Source: Saliniradius amylolyticus
GTDB taxonomy: Bacteria; Pseudomonadota; Gammaproteobacteria; Enterobacterales; Alteromonadaceae
Length of the DNA: 64,000 nucleotides
NCBI RefSeq assembly: GCF_003143555.1
Contig: NZ_CP029347.1
Span: forward strand, 2,728,001-2,792,000
Direction of reading: 5' to 3'
The notes below the pieces were generated by a model. The model saw only the letters and a program-made list of their open reading frames with translations. It was not told the origin of the DNA and did not search any database. Numbering within the stretch: the first letter of the stretch is position 1; the number at the start of each line of letters is the position of its first letter. Made by a program: the position numbers and the translations under genes. Below, piece by piece: positions 8,766 to 21,883 of the stretch.

Positions 8766-9920
8766 TCAGTGGCTACATGGATGGATTTTCAGGGTTAATC
8801 CGTCCCCAATGTCGGCCTGGTAAATGTCTGCTTCCAGTCCAAACTGTTGGGGATATTCCCGTTTTATACGTCGATTCAGCGTTTCGACCCGATCATGGGG
8901 ACACAGGCACACAATGGCGCCACCGAATCCTCCGCCGGTCATACGTGCGGCGCCGGCTTGTCCTAACAAGTCATCACAAATGGCCACAAGGCCGTCGGTC
9001 GCCGGTACGGTCACCTCAAAATCGTGTTTTAATGACTGGTGAGAGGCTCGCATCAGGTTGCTCATCGCATTGATGTCTGAGGCGCCAAGTGCCTCCTCAA
9101 ACGCAAACACTCGTGCGTTTTCGGTAATCACGTGCCGCGCGCGGCGGTATTGGTCGGCCGTCATTGAAGCCCGGCACTGCTCAAGCATCGGCAAGGTGGC
9201 CTCTCTCAGGGAGCTTAACCCCATCGCTGCCGCAGCCTGCTCACAGTCCCGACGCCTTTGGTTATAAGCACTATCCACCAGTTTGCGAGGGTAGTTCGAG
9301 TTAATAATTAATAAGGAAAGACACTTGGGAATTGGCGTAAAACGTCGCTCCAGAGATTCGCAGTCAATTAACACCGCATGCCCGGCCTGGCCTGTGGCCG
9401 AAACGAGCTGATCCATGATGCCACACTGACAGTCCATGAAGTCATTTTCAGCCTGTTGACCGATAACGGCCAACTGCTGCGGAGAGAGCGTCAACGACAG
9501 TGCTGCATTGATGGCTCCGGCGACAGCGACCTCTAACGCGGCCGATGAGGACAGCCCCGCCCCCTGCGGCACATCACTGGCAATCACCAGCTCCATCCCC
9601 TTCAAGGCATACTCTCTTTGCTGAAAAACAGCAAACACAGCACGTACGTAGTTGCCCCACTGACAAGGCCCCGGCGCTAACTGATTCTGCACAGAAAACT
9701 GGTCTGACTCCTGGGGGTAGTTCTGTGAGTAGACGAAAACCTGGTCATCATTCCGCAAACGGAATGCCACCTGAGTGCGGAACTGCAGTGCGGCGGGGTA
9801 AACAAAACCTCCATTGAAGTCAGTAAACTCACCAATCAGATTGACTCGCCCCGGGGCACTGGCGATACCCTGAAGATCAGACTGGAAATGCTGACGAAAC
9901 GCTTGATACATATCAGTCAC
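8766..9920 (-). CDS. galK: Galactokinase
   Basis: Phosphorylates alpha-D-galactose with ATP to galactose-1-phosphate, the first step of the Leloir pathway in the cytoplasm. The 384 residues contain the galactokinase signature GRVNLIGEFTDFNGGFVYP, the GHMP ATP-binding loop GAGLSSSAALEVA and the third motif MTGGGFGGAIVCL. I use the GTG at 9920 as start because AAGGAG lies 7 bp before it, while the ATG at 9911 is too far from that site. It overlaps the end of galT by 8 bp, consistent with translational coupling. It is the last gene of the symporter-galE-galT-galK operon. Confidence 0.96.
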   Translation of the reverse strand: MTDMYQAFRQHFQSDLQGIASAPGRVNLIGEFTDFNGGFVYPAALQFRTQVAFRLRNDDQVFVYSQNYPQESDQFSVQNQLAPGPCQWGNYVRAVFAVFQQREYALKGMELVIASDVPQGAGLSSSAALEVAVAGAINAALSLTLSPQQLAVIGQQAENDFMDCQCGIMDQLVSATGQAGHAVLIDCESLERRFTPIPKCLSLLIINSNYPRKLVDSAYNQRRRDCEQAAAAMGLSSLREATLPMLEQCRASMTADQYRRARHVITENARVFAFEEALGASDINAMSNLMRASHQSLKHDFEVTVPATDGLVAICDDLLGQAGAARMTGGGFGGAIVCLCPHDRVETLNRRIKREYPQQFGLEADIYQADIGDGLTLKIHPCSH

Positions 9921-10953
9921 TGCTCGTCTCCTTGTAGTGAGTCAACGACGTCTGTCGCAATGCACCCGCTGCCTTCTCAGGGGTAAGATCCCGCTGGCTC
10001 TCTGCTAACATTTCATAGCCCACCATATGTTTTTTTATGGTCGCGGATCGAAGCAAAGGCGGGTAAAAGTGGGCGTGCAGTCGCCAATGGCAGTTATCCT
10101 GACCATTGGCGGGGGCATTGTGCCAGCCCATTGAATAAGGAAAGCGACACTGGAACAGATTGTCGTAACGGGTCGTAATATTCTTCAGGATAGAGGCCAG
10201 CGATGTCTTCTGGGCCTTGTCGAGATCACCGAAATCCCGGATATCGGCGCGTGCCACCAACAATATTTCAAACGGCCAGGCGGCCCAGAACGGGACGACC
10301 GCTAACCAGTCATCATTCTGCTCCACGATCCGTGTTTGCTCATTCAGCTCCCGCTCAACATAATCAGCCAACAATGGACGGTCGTGTTGCAGGTAATATC
10401 CGGCCTGATGCCTGTCTTCAGCTGACACCTCGGAGGAAAGGTGATGATGAGCCCAGATTTGACCATGAGGATGGGGCTGTGAGCATCCCATTATCTCGCC
10501 TTTATTCTCAAAAATCTGAATACAGGCGTAGCTTTGGCTGAGCTCCTGATATTGACTCTGCCAAGTATTAACTACCTGTGTAAGCTGCGGCACGGTCATC
10601 TCTGCCAGGGTCTTGTCGTGTTCAGGGGAGAAACACATCACCCGGGCACAGCCTTGCGCTGTCTCAACCTGCATCAACTCATCGGACGCGCTGCTCACCT
10701 CCGGCGAGTCTTCCAACAGCGCCGCAAAGTCATTGGTAAAAACGAAGGTCTCTGAGTAATCAGGATTACTGTCACCATTGGCACGTTCCACAGCGGGGCA
10801 TAACGGACAATCTGCCTTAAATGCCGGTAGGTCTGGCTCAAAGGCTGCTTCGGTCGCACCATGCCAGGGCCGGTTATTGCGATGAGGTGACACCAGTACC
10901 CATTGTCCGTTGAGGGGGTTTCGGCGTCGGTGAGGAAATTCCATAGGCTGCAT
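9913..10953 (-). CDS. galT: Galactose-1-phosphate uridylyltransferase
   Basis: Exchanges UMP between UDP-glucose and galactose-1-phosphate (EC 2.7.7.12), feeding the GalE cycle. About 346 residues, the same as E. coli GalT. The active-site His-Pro-His is in CSQPHPHGQIWAHHH, and the N-terminal RRRNPLNGQWVLVSPHR is typical. The ATG at 10953 is preferred over an upstream GTG because AGGAG sits 5 bp ahead of it. It lies between galE and galK in a tight operon. Confidence 0.97.
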   Translation of the reverse strand: MQPMEFPHRRRNPLNGQWVLVSPHRNNRPWHGATEAAFEPDLPAFKADCPLCPAVERANGDSNPDYSETFVFTNDFAALLEDSPEVSSASDELMQVETAQGCARVMCFSPEHDKTLAEMTVPQLTQVVNTWQSQYQELSQSYACIQIFENKGEIMGCSQPHPHGQIWAHHHLSSEVSAEDRHQAGYYLQHDRPLLADYVERELNEQTRIVEQNDDWLAVVPFWAAWPFEILLVARADIRDFGDLDKAQKTSLASILKNITTRYDNLFQCRFPYSMGWHNAPANGQDNCHWRLHAHFYPPLLRSATIKKHMVGYEMLAESQRDLTPEKAAGALRQTSLTHYKETSSD

Positions 10954-10961
10954 AACCACTC

Positions 10962-11987
10962 CTAAATGCCTTGTGGATATTTAGACTGCCAGTGCCAGCT
11001 GTCTGCCAGCATCTGCTTAAGATCTCGCGAGGCCTGCCAATTCAGGCGAGCTTTTGCCAAAGTAGGAGCCGCAATCGTCGTCGCCACATCTCCGGGACGA
11101 CGCTCGGCGATCGAATAAGGAACAGCCCGACCAGAAACCGCTTCAAAGGTGTTCACCACATCAAGCACTGACGCGCCCGTTCCGGTTCCCAGGTTAAACG
11201 CGTGAAAGCCATTGCTGGAGTAAAGCTGCCCCAGAGCCTGCACATGCCCCTCGGCCAGGTCCATCACATGCACGTAATCCCGAATCCCGGTGCCATCGGG
11301 CGTGTCATAATCGTTACCATAAATGTGCAGTTTCTCGCGCTGACCAACCGCGGTTTGGGTCACATAAGGGACCAGGTTGTTCGGGATCCCGGTAGGGTTT
11401 TCCCCCAACAGGCCGCTTTCATGAGCGCCCACCGGATTGAAATAACGCAGCGCAATGCTCAAGTCGTCTGAGTGCGCCTGGCATTGATCGCGCATCATCT
11501 GCTCGACCATCAACTTACTCCAGCCATAGGGGTTGGTGGGCGCCTTTGAGTGGTCTTCATCAATTGGCAGGTATTGCGGATCGCCGTATACGGTTGCCGA
11601 TGAACTGAATACCAGCCGTTTAATGCCCGCTTCGTGCATCTGCTTCATCAGGATGGCGCTGTCGCAAACATTATTTTGATAATACATCAGCGGCTGTGCC
11701 GTTGATTCTCCTACGGCTTTTAAGGCGGCAAAATGCAATACAGCTTCGATCGGGTAGTCGGCAAAGCATTGTTTCAGCGCCTGGGCATCGCCCACTTCGG
11801 CCTGAATTAAGTCAAACCGCCTGCCACAGATACGTGCCAGCTGCTCTGCGACGGCGGCGCTGGAATTACTGAGATTGTCGTAGATAATGGGCGTATAACC
11901 GGCCTGGTGAAGGGCAACACAGGTATGACTGCCTACATACCCCAGCCCGCCGGTGACCAAAACATTCGGTGACGTTATGTTATTCAT
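10962..11987 (-). CDS. galE: UDP-glucose 4-epimerase
   Basis: Interconverts UDP-galactose and UDP-glucose, completing the Leloir pathway. About 341 residues from the ATG at 11987. The NAD-binding loop is VLVTGGLGYVGSHT, and the catalytic Ser and Tyr-x3-Lys are seen in FSSSATVYGD and NPYGWSKLMVEQ. The shorter start is chosen because the symporter gene ends at 11990, so the two are nearly contiguous. Besides catabolism, this enzyme could also supply UDP-galactose for surface polysaccharides. Confidence 0.96.
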   Translation of the reverse strand: MNNITSPNVLVTGGLGYVGSHTCVALHQAGYTPIIYDNLSNSSAAVAEQLARICGRRFDLIQAEVGDAQALKQCFADYPIEAVLHFAALKAVGESTAQPLMYYQNNVCDSAILMKQMHEAGIKRLVFSSSATVYGDPQYLPIDEDHSKAPTNPYGWSKLMVEQMMRDQCQAHSDDLSIALRYFNPVGAHESGLLGENPTGIPNNLVPYVTQTAVGQREKLHIYGNDYDTPDGTGIRDYVHVMDLAEGHVQALGQLYSSNGFHAFNLGTGTGASVLDVVNTFEAVSGRAVPYSIAERRPGDVATTIAAPTLAKARLNWQASRDLKQMLADSWHWQSKYPQGI

Positions 11988-11989
11988 CT

Positions 11990-13549
11990 TTACCACCACG
12001 CCAGATAAAACACCCCAACGATAAGACATACCGCCAGTGAGCTCAGGTTAAATCCAAAGTGTGTATGAAAACTGACCGGTGCAGAGGGCTCGCTGACCTT
12101 GCTTTCAGAGGAGTCCAGTAACGACATCACAACGCCCAGTATCAGACAAAGTACAAACACCAGCCCCACCCGATCCATAAAGGGGAGCTCAGGCCAAAGC
12201 AGCTTGAATGCTAATGACAATAGTGCAGAGCCCAGTGCCGCCACTAAGGCGCCAATGGCCGTCGCTCGTTGCCAAAACATGCCTAATAAAAACAGCACTA
12301 CGATGCCGGGGGTGAAGAAGCCGGTGAATTCCTGAATGTACTGGAAGGCTTGATCAAACTGACCCAAGAGAGGTTTGGCGGTAATTAACGCCAGTGACAG
12401 GCCGACTAAGCTGACGATTCGCCCAACCTTCACATAGTGGTGCTGAGATCGGTCCTTTACCCGATGCTGATAGATGTCCATGGTGAAGATGGTGGCAATG
12501 CTGTTACTCATGGACGCCACCGATGACACGATAGCGGCGACCAGAGCGGCGAATACCAGCCCTTTTAGTCCTTCAGGCATCAGTGTCATCAGCTGAGGAT
12601 AGGCCTGATCAGGTCGGTCCAGGCCAGGAGCCAGAAGCACCGCAGCCACTCCGGGCAAGACCACGATAACGGGCATCAGAATTTTCAAAAACGCCGCGAA
12701 AACAATGCCTTTTTGGCCTTCTCTCAGGCTGCGTGCTCCAAGCGTGCGTTGAATGATGTACTGGTTGAAGCCCCAGTAGGACAGATTCATCACCCATAAG
12801 CCGCCCAGCAGTACCGACAGGCCCGGTAAATCAGCGTAGTGGGGGCTTTCTTCGGACAAAATCATATCAAACTTAGAGGGTAGCTGTTCGGTGAGCACAC
12901 CGAACCCGGTCAGAGCCCCTTGCCCATCACCAATCATATTCAGCGCGGTATACGTCAGGAACAGCCCGCCGGCTACCAGCAACACCACCTGAATAATATC
13001 CGTAAGCGCCACCGCTTTAAGGCCGCCATACAATGAGTAAGCGACCGAGAACAACGCCAGAAACACCATCGCCGCAACCATATTGACCCCGGTAATGGTG
13101 TAGATAGCCAGCGCTCCCAACCACAGGATTGCAGTCAAATTGACAAAGACATAAACGCCTAGCCAGAAGATAGCCATCAAGGTTCTCACCCGATGATCAA
13201 AGCGTTGTTCCAAAAATTGCGGCATGGTGTAGATACGGCGTTTGAGAAAAATAGGCAGGAAGAACTTGGCAACGATAATCAGGGTTACTGCGGCCATCCA
13301 TTCATAGGACGCAATGGCCAGACCGATTTGATATCCGGAACCTGACATACCGATGATTTGCTCTGCTGAGATATTCGCCGCTATAAGAGAGGCGCCAATC
13401 GCCCACCAGGGCAGTGATTTACCGGCAAGAAAATAATCATTCGTGTCTTTATCATGACCTGCTTTTTCTCGTGAAACCCATAAAGCAAGGCCTATCAGGC
13501 CAATGACATAGGCAAAAAAGACGGTCATATCGAAAGCGGTTAACTGCAT
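11990..13549 (-). CDS. Sodium/galactose-type symporter (SSS family, vSGLT-like)
   Basis: Inner-membrane Na+/solute symporter of 519 residues with about 14 membrane helices. The segment NISAEQIIGMSGSGYQIGLA followed by ASYEWMAA closely resembles Vibrio SglT, the Na+/galactose transporter of known structure. Being first in the operon with galE, galT and galK supports galactose, or possibly glucose, as the substrate. A GntR-type site and the lacZ terminator lie in the 120 bp upstream. The SSS family is broad, so the substrate is inferred from the local motif and the context. Confidence 0.92.
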   Translation of the reverse strand: MQLTAFDMTVFFAYVIGLIGLALWVSREKAGHDKDTNDYFLAGKSLPWWAIGASLIAANISAEQIIGMSGSGYQIGLAIASYEWMAAVTLIIVAKFFLPIFLKRRIYTMPQFLEQRFDHRVRTLMAIFWLGVYVFVNLTAILWLGALAIYTITGVNMVAAMVFLALFSVAYSLYGGLKAVALTDIIQVVLLVAGGLFLTYTALNMIGDGQGALTGFGVLTEQLPSKFDMILSEESPHYADLPGLSVLLGGLWVMNLSYWGFNQYIIQRTLGARSLREGQKGIVFAAFLKILMPVIVVLPGVAAVLLAPGLDRPDQAYPQLMTLMPEGLKGLVFAALVAAIVSSVASMSNSIATIFTMDIYQHRVKDRSQHHYVKVGRIVSLVGLSLALITAKPLLGQFDQAFQYIQEFTGFFTPGIVVLFLLGMFWQRATAIGALVAALGSALLSLAFKLLWPELPFMDRVGLVFVLCLILGVVMSLLDSSESKVSEPSAPVSFHTHFGFNLSSLAVCLIVGVFYLAWW

Positions 13550-13593
13550 GCTTGCTCACTCCATATCATGACACTGATAGTATAATGACATCA

Positions 13594-13614
13594 TCTCATA
13601 TGATGACTTATGTT
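13594..13614. promoter_or_regulatory. GntR-regulon operator-like site 3
   Basis: On the minus strand it reads ATAAGTCATCATATGAGAT, related to the GTCTTCATA core with one central change. It lies about 50 bp upstream of the symporter-galETK operon and touches the lacZ terminator. It is the weakest of the six sites. Confidence 0.4.
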
Positions 13615-13646
13615 ATTAAAAAGCGCCCCACTGATAGGTGGGGCGA
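13613..13646 (-). terminator. Rho-independent terminator of the GH105-lacZ operon
   Basis: On the minus strand CGCCCCAC, loop CTATCA and GTGGGGCG form an 8-bp stem followed by CTTTTT. It lies 25-55 bp beyond the lacZ stop codon and separates this operon from the symporter operon. Confidence 0.85.
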
Positions 13647-13669
13647 AACCCAGTCCAGAGAGAATTGCA

Positions 13670-18110
<4,441 letters not shown>

Positions 18111-18133
18111 TTTATTCCTCAACGATACTTATC

Positions 18134-18147
18134 AGTCTTCATACAAC
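18134..18147. promoter_or_regulatory. GntR-regulon operator-like site 4
   Basis: The sequence AGTCTTCATACAAC is identical in its core to the kduD and kdgK sites. It lies about 25 bp upstream of the GH105 start and would cover its ribosome or promoter region. Confidence 0.55.
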
Positions 18148-18242
18148 TATAGATAAAAACGATTTGATTAACAATAGCCAAGGCAGGAAAAATGACAGGT
18201 TAAAAATTAAAAACATTTTATATCAACAAGATAAGAAATATC

Positions 18243-18258
18243 AGTCTTCATATATGTT
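18243..18258. promoter_or_regulatory. GntR-regulon operator-like site 5
   Basis: The sequence AGTCTTCATATATGTT shares the same core and lies in the AT-rich divergent region between GH105 and the PL8 gene, about 135 bp before the PL8 start. Together with site 4 it could control both directions. Confidence 0.5.
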
Positions 18259-18392
18259 ATGTGAAGTTGAATGATTTTTAACCTCGTGCTAACAATTTAA
18301 AGGCTTTGCATGAGCTCACCAAAAAGTAACATTCTCGGAACAATAACGCTGGACGCCCTATTGCTCCCCCAATAACAATGGAGCGACATACG

Positions 18393-21300
18393 ATGATCTT
18401 TAAAAACAACTCGTCGACCTGCAGACGAATGTCTCTGCAGTTGACATTACTTTCTATAATTGGGCTTGTACTCATGATCAGCAGCCAGCCAGCCCAGGCG
18501 CAAGCCAATGAAGTTGACACCCTTAAAGCTCGCTTAATACCCGACTTTGTTAGTGATGAACAGCAGCGAGCCCAAGAGGACAACACGACCGTCAATGCTC
18601 TGGCGACCAGTTACTTCAACAACCAGCAAGCTAACGGCAGTTGGAATGACATCAACTACAACGACACGTCCCGCTCCGACTGGGCCCCCTCAGAACACCT
18701 GTCCAGGCTCAGAACCATGTCGGTCGACTACTACCAGACCCCAACAGCGGCAAAAATGAATCAGCTCTCTGATGGCATCGACTATTGGTATCAGGTCAAC
18801 CCCACGAGTAATAACTGGTGGTGGAATGATATTGGCAAACAAAAATATCTTGGGGCTATCAGCTTGATTCTGGAAGATCAGCTTCAGCCTGCTCAGGTCA
18901 CTAACATCCTTGGCGATTTCCCCTCAACGCCCTCTATGACAGGAGCCAACCGCACCGATATCTCACAATCAGTGATCTATGGCGGCCTGCTGGACAATGA
19001 TGAAGCTCGTGTGCAAGCCGGCATCGACGGCATAGGCGACAGCATCATTCAAACGACTGGGGAAGGCATTCAGGCCGATAACTCCTATCATCAACACGGC
19101 CCCCTGCTGCATAACGGTTCCTATGGCAAGGTGTTACTGGGAAGCTCGCTCTACTGGGCTTATCAGGTGCGCGATCTTCAGTGGGCTTACTCCCAGGCTA
19201 AAATTGACATTATCACCGACTATTTTCTGGATGGGGATCGCTGGATGACTCGCCATGGCCGCATGGATTACAGCACAGGCGGCCGCTCGATTGCACGCCC
19301 CGGTCCCGCGGTACTCAGCAACGAGACCATGCTTAAGCGCATCGATTATACCGAAGCGTTAGTGCCTGCCCGAGCCAGTGACACTCAGGCTTTTCGCAAC
19401 CATGTTAACGGCGCATCATCGGGTTTGGACCAGCATAAGCATTACTGGCGTTCCGACTATGGTGTCAATGCGCGTCCTGATTACCTTTTCACCGTCCATA
19501 TGAGCTCCAACCGGATTCTTTCCAGTGAAACAGGTAATGGCGAGAACTTACTCGGCTTCTGGCTGGGTCTGGGCAACACCTTTTTGTACCAGAGCGGTCA
19601 AGAATACCGGGATATTTTTCCGGTCTGGGACTGGACCCGGCTACCAGGAGTCACAGGCCCGGACTACGAAGGCCCGAGCCGCACATGGGGAGGACCATCA
19701 CTACAAAACACCACATTCGTTGGCGGAGTCAGTAACGGTAGCGCTGGCATCAGCACCATGAAACTGGACGTCCTCTCTACTCAGGCGAATAAATCCTGGT
19801 TCCACTTTGATGACCTTGTTGTTGCACTGGGCAGCGGCATCACGTCGTCGCATACCAATGATGTCTTTACGACCGTTGAACAAAACCTGCTTAGCGGCAA
19901 TGTAACGGTGGACGGCAATGCACTGACTTCAGGCAGCCATGCTCTGGTTAACGCCGGTTGGGTGCACCATAACGATGTGGGGTATATTTTCCCACAGAGT
20001 TGGTCTGGTACGGTAAGTCTGCAAGCCCAGAGCGGCAGTTGGAAGCGTATTAACGAGAGTAAGTCTGACACCTTAATCAGTGAGGACGTGTTTAAACTAA
20101 CCATAGACCACGGTAATCAACCTTCGGGCGCGGACTATGCCTATCTGATTCTGCCGAAGGCCTCTGCTGCTGACACTCAAGCTGCAGCCCAGTCGTCTAA
20201 TGTCAGCATTCTGACCAATAGTGATACCCAGCAGGCGGTTTACCACTCAAGTAGCCAAACGACCGCTATAGTCTTTTATCAGCCAGGCAGCCTGACACTG
20301 TCAGGGGGGGAAATCATCAGCGTGACCCATTCCAGCGCCGTTCTGATCGATCAGAGCCAGGCGACGCCGTCGATCACCATAGCAACACCGGGAAGTGGTG
20401 GCATGGACATGGGAGTATGCTGGACCGATACCAGTGGCATCACCCAAAAGAGCACGGTCACTATATCCGGTGATGCTGCCGATCTCGGTCGGAGTCATAC
20501 GGTGACCCTGGATGGCACCACAGGTGATTGCACGCCGACCCCCGCGTTATTGCCGGAACACGATGCCTATACGCGAAACGGCGCCTACGCCGACACCAAC
20601 TATGGCAGTTACTCGTATCTTGCCATTAAAGACAGTGCCCCTGGTTATCAACGGTCAGGCTTCTTACAGTGGGACCTCAGCCAACTGGCAAGCGCCGCTG
20701 TGCAATCAGCAGAGCTTAAGCTGCATGTGCGCAACAGCGACCCCACGACCATCGGGCTATATCAAACGGCTGACAATTGGGACGAGCAGTCATTGACGCA
20801 CAACCTCGCACCCAGCCCCGGAAGCCTGGTGGCGCAAGCTAATATTAGCGGGGACGACCAGTGGCTCAGCCTCGACCTGACCAACTATGTCAATGCCCAA
20901 CTTGGCACCGACCAACGGCTCAGTCTTATGCTTCAGGGCGCGACGGCTGAGGCCTATACCGCCATCGACAGTAAAGAACACATCAGCGCCCCGAAACTTG
21001 TATTGAGCCCCCTGGCTTTGCTACCGAGCGATGACGCCATGGTGCGAAACGGCAGTTATGCCGATACAAACTACGGGTCCTGGTCTTACCTGGCTGTGAA
21101 GCAAAGCAGTAATAGTTACTACCGTAAGGCCCTGCTGAAGTGGGATCTGAGTGATATCAGTAGCGACAGCGTCAGCGAGGCCATGCTTAAACTGCATGTT
21201 CGAAACACGGACGCAACAACCAGTCTTAAGCTCTATAAAAGTGGTGATAACTGGAGTGAACAGAGCGTGACCTGGAATACTGCCCCGGCCAACGGATGGA

Positions 21301-21488
21301 TGTTTGCCGAGCCAAGCGTTTCGGGCAACAACCAGTGGATAAGCGTGGATATCACCGATTTTGTCAACGCTGAGCTCAGTGGTGATAAACAACTCAGCTT
21401 TATTATCGAAGGTAGCAGTGCTGAAGTTTATACCGCCATTGATAGCAAGGAAGACAATAACCGTCCCTATATTACGATTAACCTCTAA
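18393..21488 (+). CDS. Secreted polysaccharide lyase family 8 with two DNRLRE domains
   Basis: A beta-eliminating lyase for a uronate-containing polysaccharide. The family contains hyaluronate, chondroitin AC/ABC and xanthan lyases. It has 1031 residues from the ATG at 18393 (GGAG 8 bp upstream) and a signal peptide ending near AQA. The PL8 alpha/alpha toroid carries the catalytic set with textbook spacing: Asn186 (GANRTD), His235 (YHQHGPLLHNG), Tyr244 and Arg298 (MDYSTGGRSIARPG). It is followed by ETGNGENLLGFWLGLG and WDWTRLPGVT. Residues about 714-874 and 875-1031 are two DNRLRE/CBM96-like beta domains (DTNYGS...SYLA, TAIDSKE in each), probably glycan binding. It is the presumed entry enzyme of the locus and stands alone, divergent from the GH105-lacZ operon. 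Confidence 0.9.
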   Translation: MIFKNNSSTCRRMSLQLTLLSIIGLVLMISSQPAQAQANEVDTLKARLIPDFVSDEQQRAQEDNTTVNALATSYFNNQQANGSWNDINYNDTSRSDWAPSEHLSRLRTMSVDYYQTPTAAKMNQLSDGIDYWYQVNPTSNNWWWNDIGKQKYLGAISLILEDQLQPAQVTNILGDFPSTPSMTGANRTDISQSVIYGGLLDNDEARVQAGIDGIGDSIIQTTGEGIQADNSYHQHGPLLHNGSYGKVLLGSSLYWAYQVRDLQWAYSQAKIDIITDYFLDGDRWMTRHGRMDYSTGGRSIARPGPAVLSNETMLKRIDYTEALVPARASDTQAFRNHVNGASSGLDQHKHYWRSDYGVNARPDYLFTVHMSSNRILSSETGNGENLLGFWLGLGNTFLYQSGQEYRDIFPVWDWTRLPGVTGPDYEGPSRTWGGPSLQNTTFVGGVSNGSAGISTMKLDVLSTQANKSWFHFDDLVVALGSGITSSHTNDVFTTVEQNLLSGNVTVDGNALTSGSHALVNAGWVHHNDVGYIFPQSWSGTVSLQAQSGSWKRINESKSDTLISEDVFKLTIDHGNQPSGADYAYLILPKASAADTQAAAQSSNVSILTNSDTQQAVYHSSSQTTAIVFYQPGSLTLSGGEIISVTHSSAVLIDQSQATPSITIATPGSGGMDMGVCWTDTSGITQKSTVTISGDAADLGRSHTVTLDGTTGDCTPTPALLPEHDAYTRNGAYADTNYGSYSYLAIKDSAPGYQRSGFLQWDLSQLASAAVQSAELKLHVRNSDPTTIGLYQTADNWDEQSLTHNLAPSPGSLVAQANISGDDQWLSLDLTNYVNAQLGTDQRLSLMLQGATAEAYTAIDSKEHISAPKLVLSPLALLPSDDAMVRNGSYADTNYGSWSYLAVKQSSNSYYRKALLKWDLSDISSDSVSEAMLKLHVRNTDATTSLKLYKSGDNWSEQSVTWNTAPANGWMFAEPSVSGNNQWISVDITDFVNAELSGDKQLSFIIEGSSAEVYTAIDSKEDNNRPYITINL

Positions 21489-21501
21489 GAGGCGTTGTTA
21501 G

Positions 21502-21533
21502 AAAAAGCCCCGGGCAAACCGGGGCTTTTTTAT
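21502..21533 (+). terminator. Rho-independent terminator of the PL8 gene
   Basis: AGCCCCGG, loop GCAAA and CCGGGGCT are followed by TTTTTT, 14 bp after the PL8 stop codon. Confidence 0.9.
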
Positions 21534-21732
21534 TTGCTAAACGCTCCGCGCACCGCTTTACATATTTGTACTGTTACCCTTCCATAGGGCGATATTCCAG
21601 CTCGGCCTTATTGCTTTCGGCGTCCTGTCTTCAGCAAAATCCAGGTCGGGCATCCTCTGTCCTCTCGCTCACCACTCTATTGGCTGCGCACGCTCGCCAA
21701 TAGCTGGCGTGCTTCGCCCACGGCCTCGCGTT
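21534..21732. other. Intergenic stretch before repeat copy A
   Basis: No gene is supported here. The segment around 21578-21607 resembles 59054-59083 in repeat region D (shared CGATATTCCAGCT), and 21678-21706 contains the inverted repeat CTATTGGC / GCCAATAG. It looks like the outer part of the mosaic intergenic repeat rather than coding sequence. Confidence 0.4.
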
Positions 21733-21840
21733 CATCCCTGACATCGCCTCGAGTCGCTCCTGCACTCTCGGCATACCGTCCATCCCTGACATCGCCTCGA
21801 GTCGCTCCTGCACTCTCGGCATACCGTCCATCCCTGGACA
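21733..21840. repeat. Mosaic intergenic repeat, copy A (two 48-bp tandem units)
   Basis: Two identical 48-bp units start at 21733 and 21781 (CATCCCTGACATCGCCTCGA at each), followed by a truncated third start at 21829 that runs into GGACATAAAAAAGCC. The phrases CGGCATACCGTCCATCCCTG and GACATCGCC..GCTCCTGC also occur in copies B, C and D. The array sits just beyond the terminator of the DUF2264 gene. Because 48 is divisible by three, it creates a spurious 16-residue repeating reading frame. Confidence 0.85.
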
Positions 21841-21841
21841 T

Positions 21842-21865
21842 AAAAAAGCCTCCGCTAGGGAGGCT
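21842..21865 (-). terminator. Rho-independent terminator of the DUF2264 operon
   Basis: On the minus strand AGCCTCC, loop CTAGC and GGAGGCT are followed by TTTTT. It begins about 20 bp beyond the DUF2264 stop codon. Confidence 0.9.
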
Positions 21866-21883
21866 GTTATGGACATGCCCGGG

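Noticed and set aside
18378-18392. Upstream ATG of the PL8 gene at 18378
   Set aside because: The GGAG ribosome site lies after it and fits the ATG at 18393, which also gives a better signal peptide.
21631-21876. An 81-residue minus-strand frame with a repeated 16-residue block
   Set aside because: It is the translation of the 48-bp tandem repeat and the terminator. There is no ribosome site, and similar frames arise in the other repeat copies.
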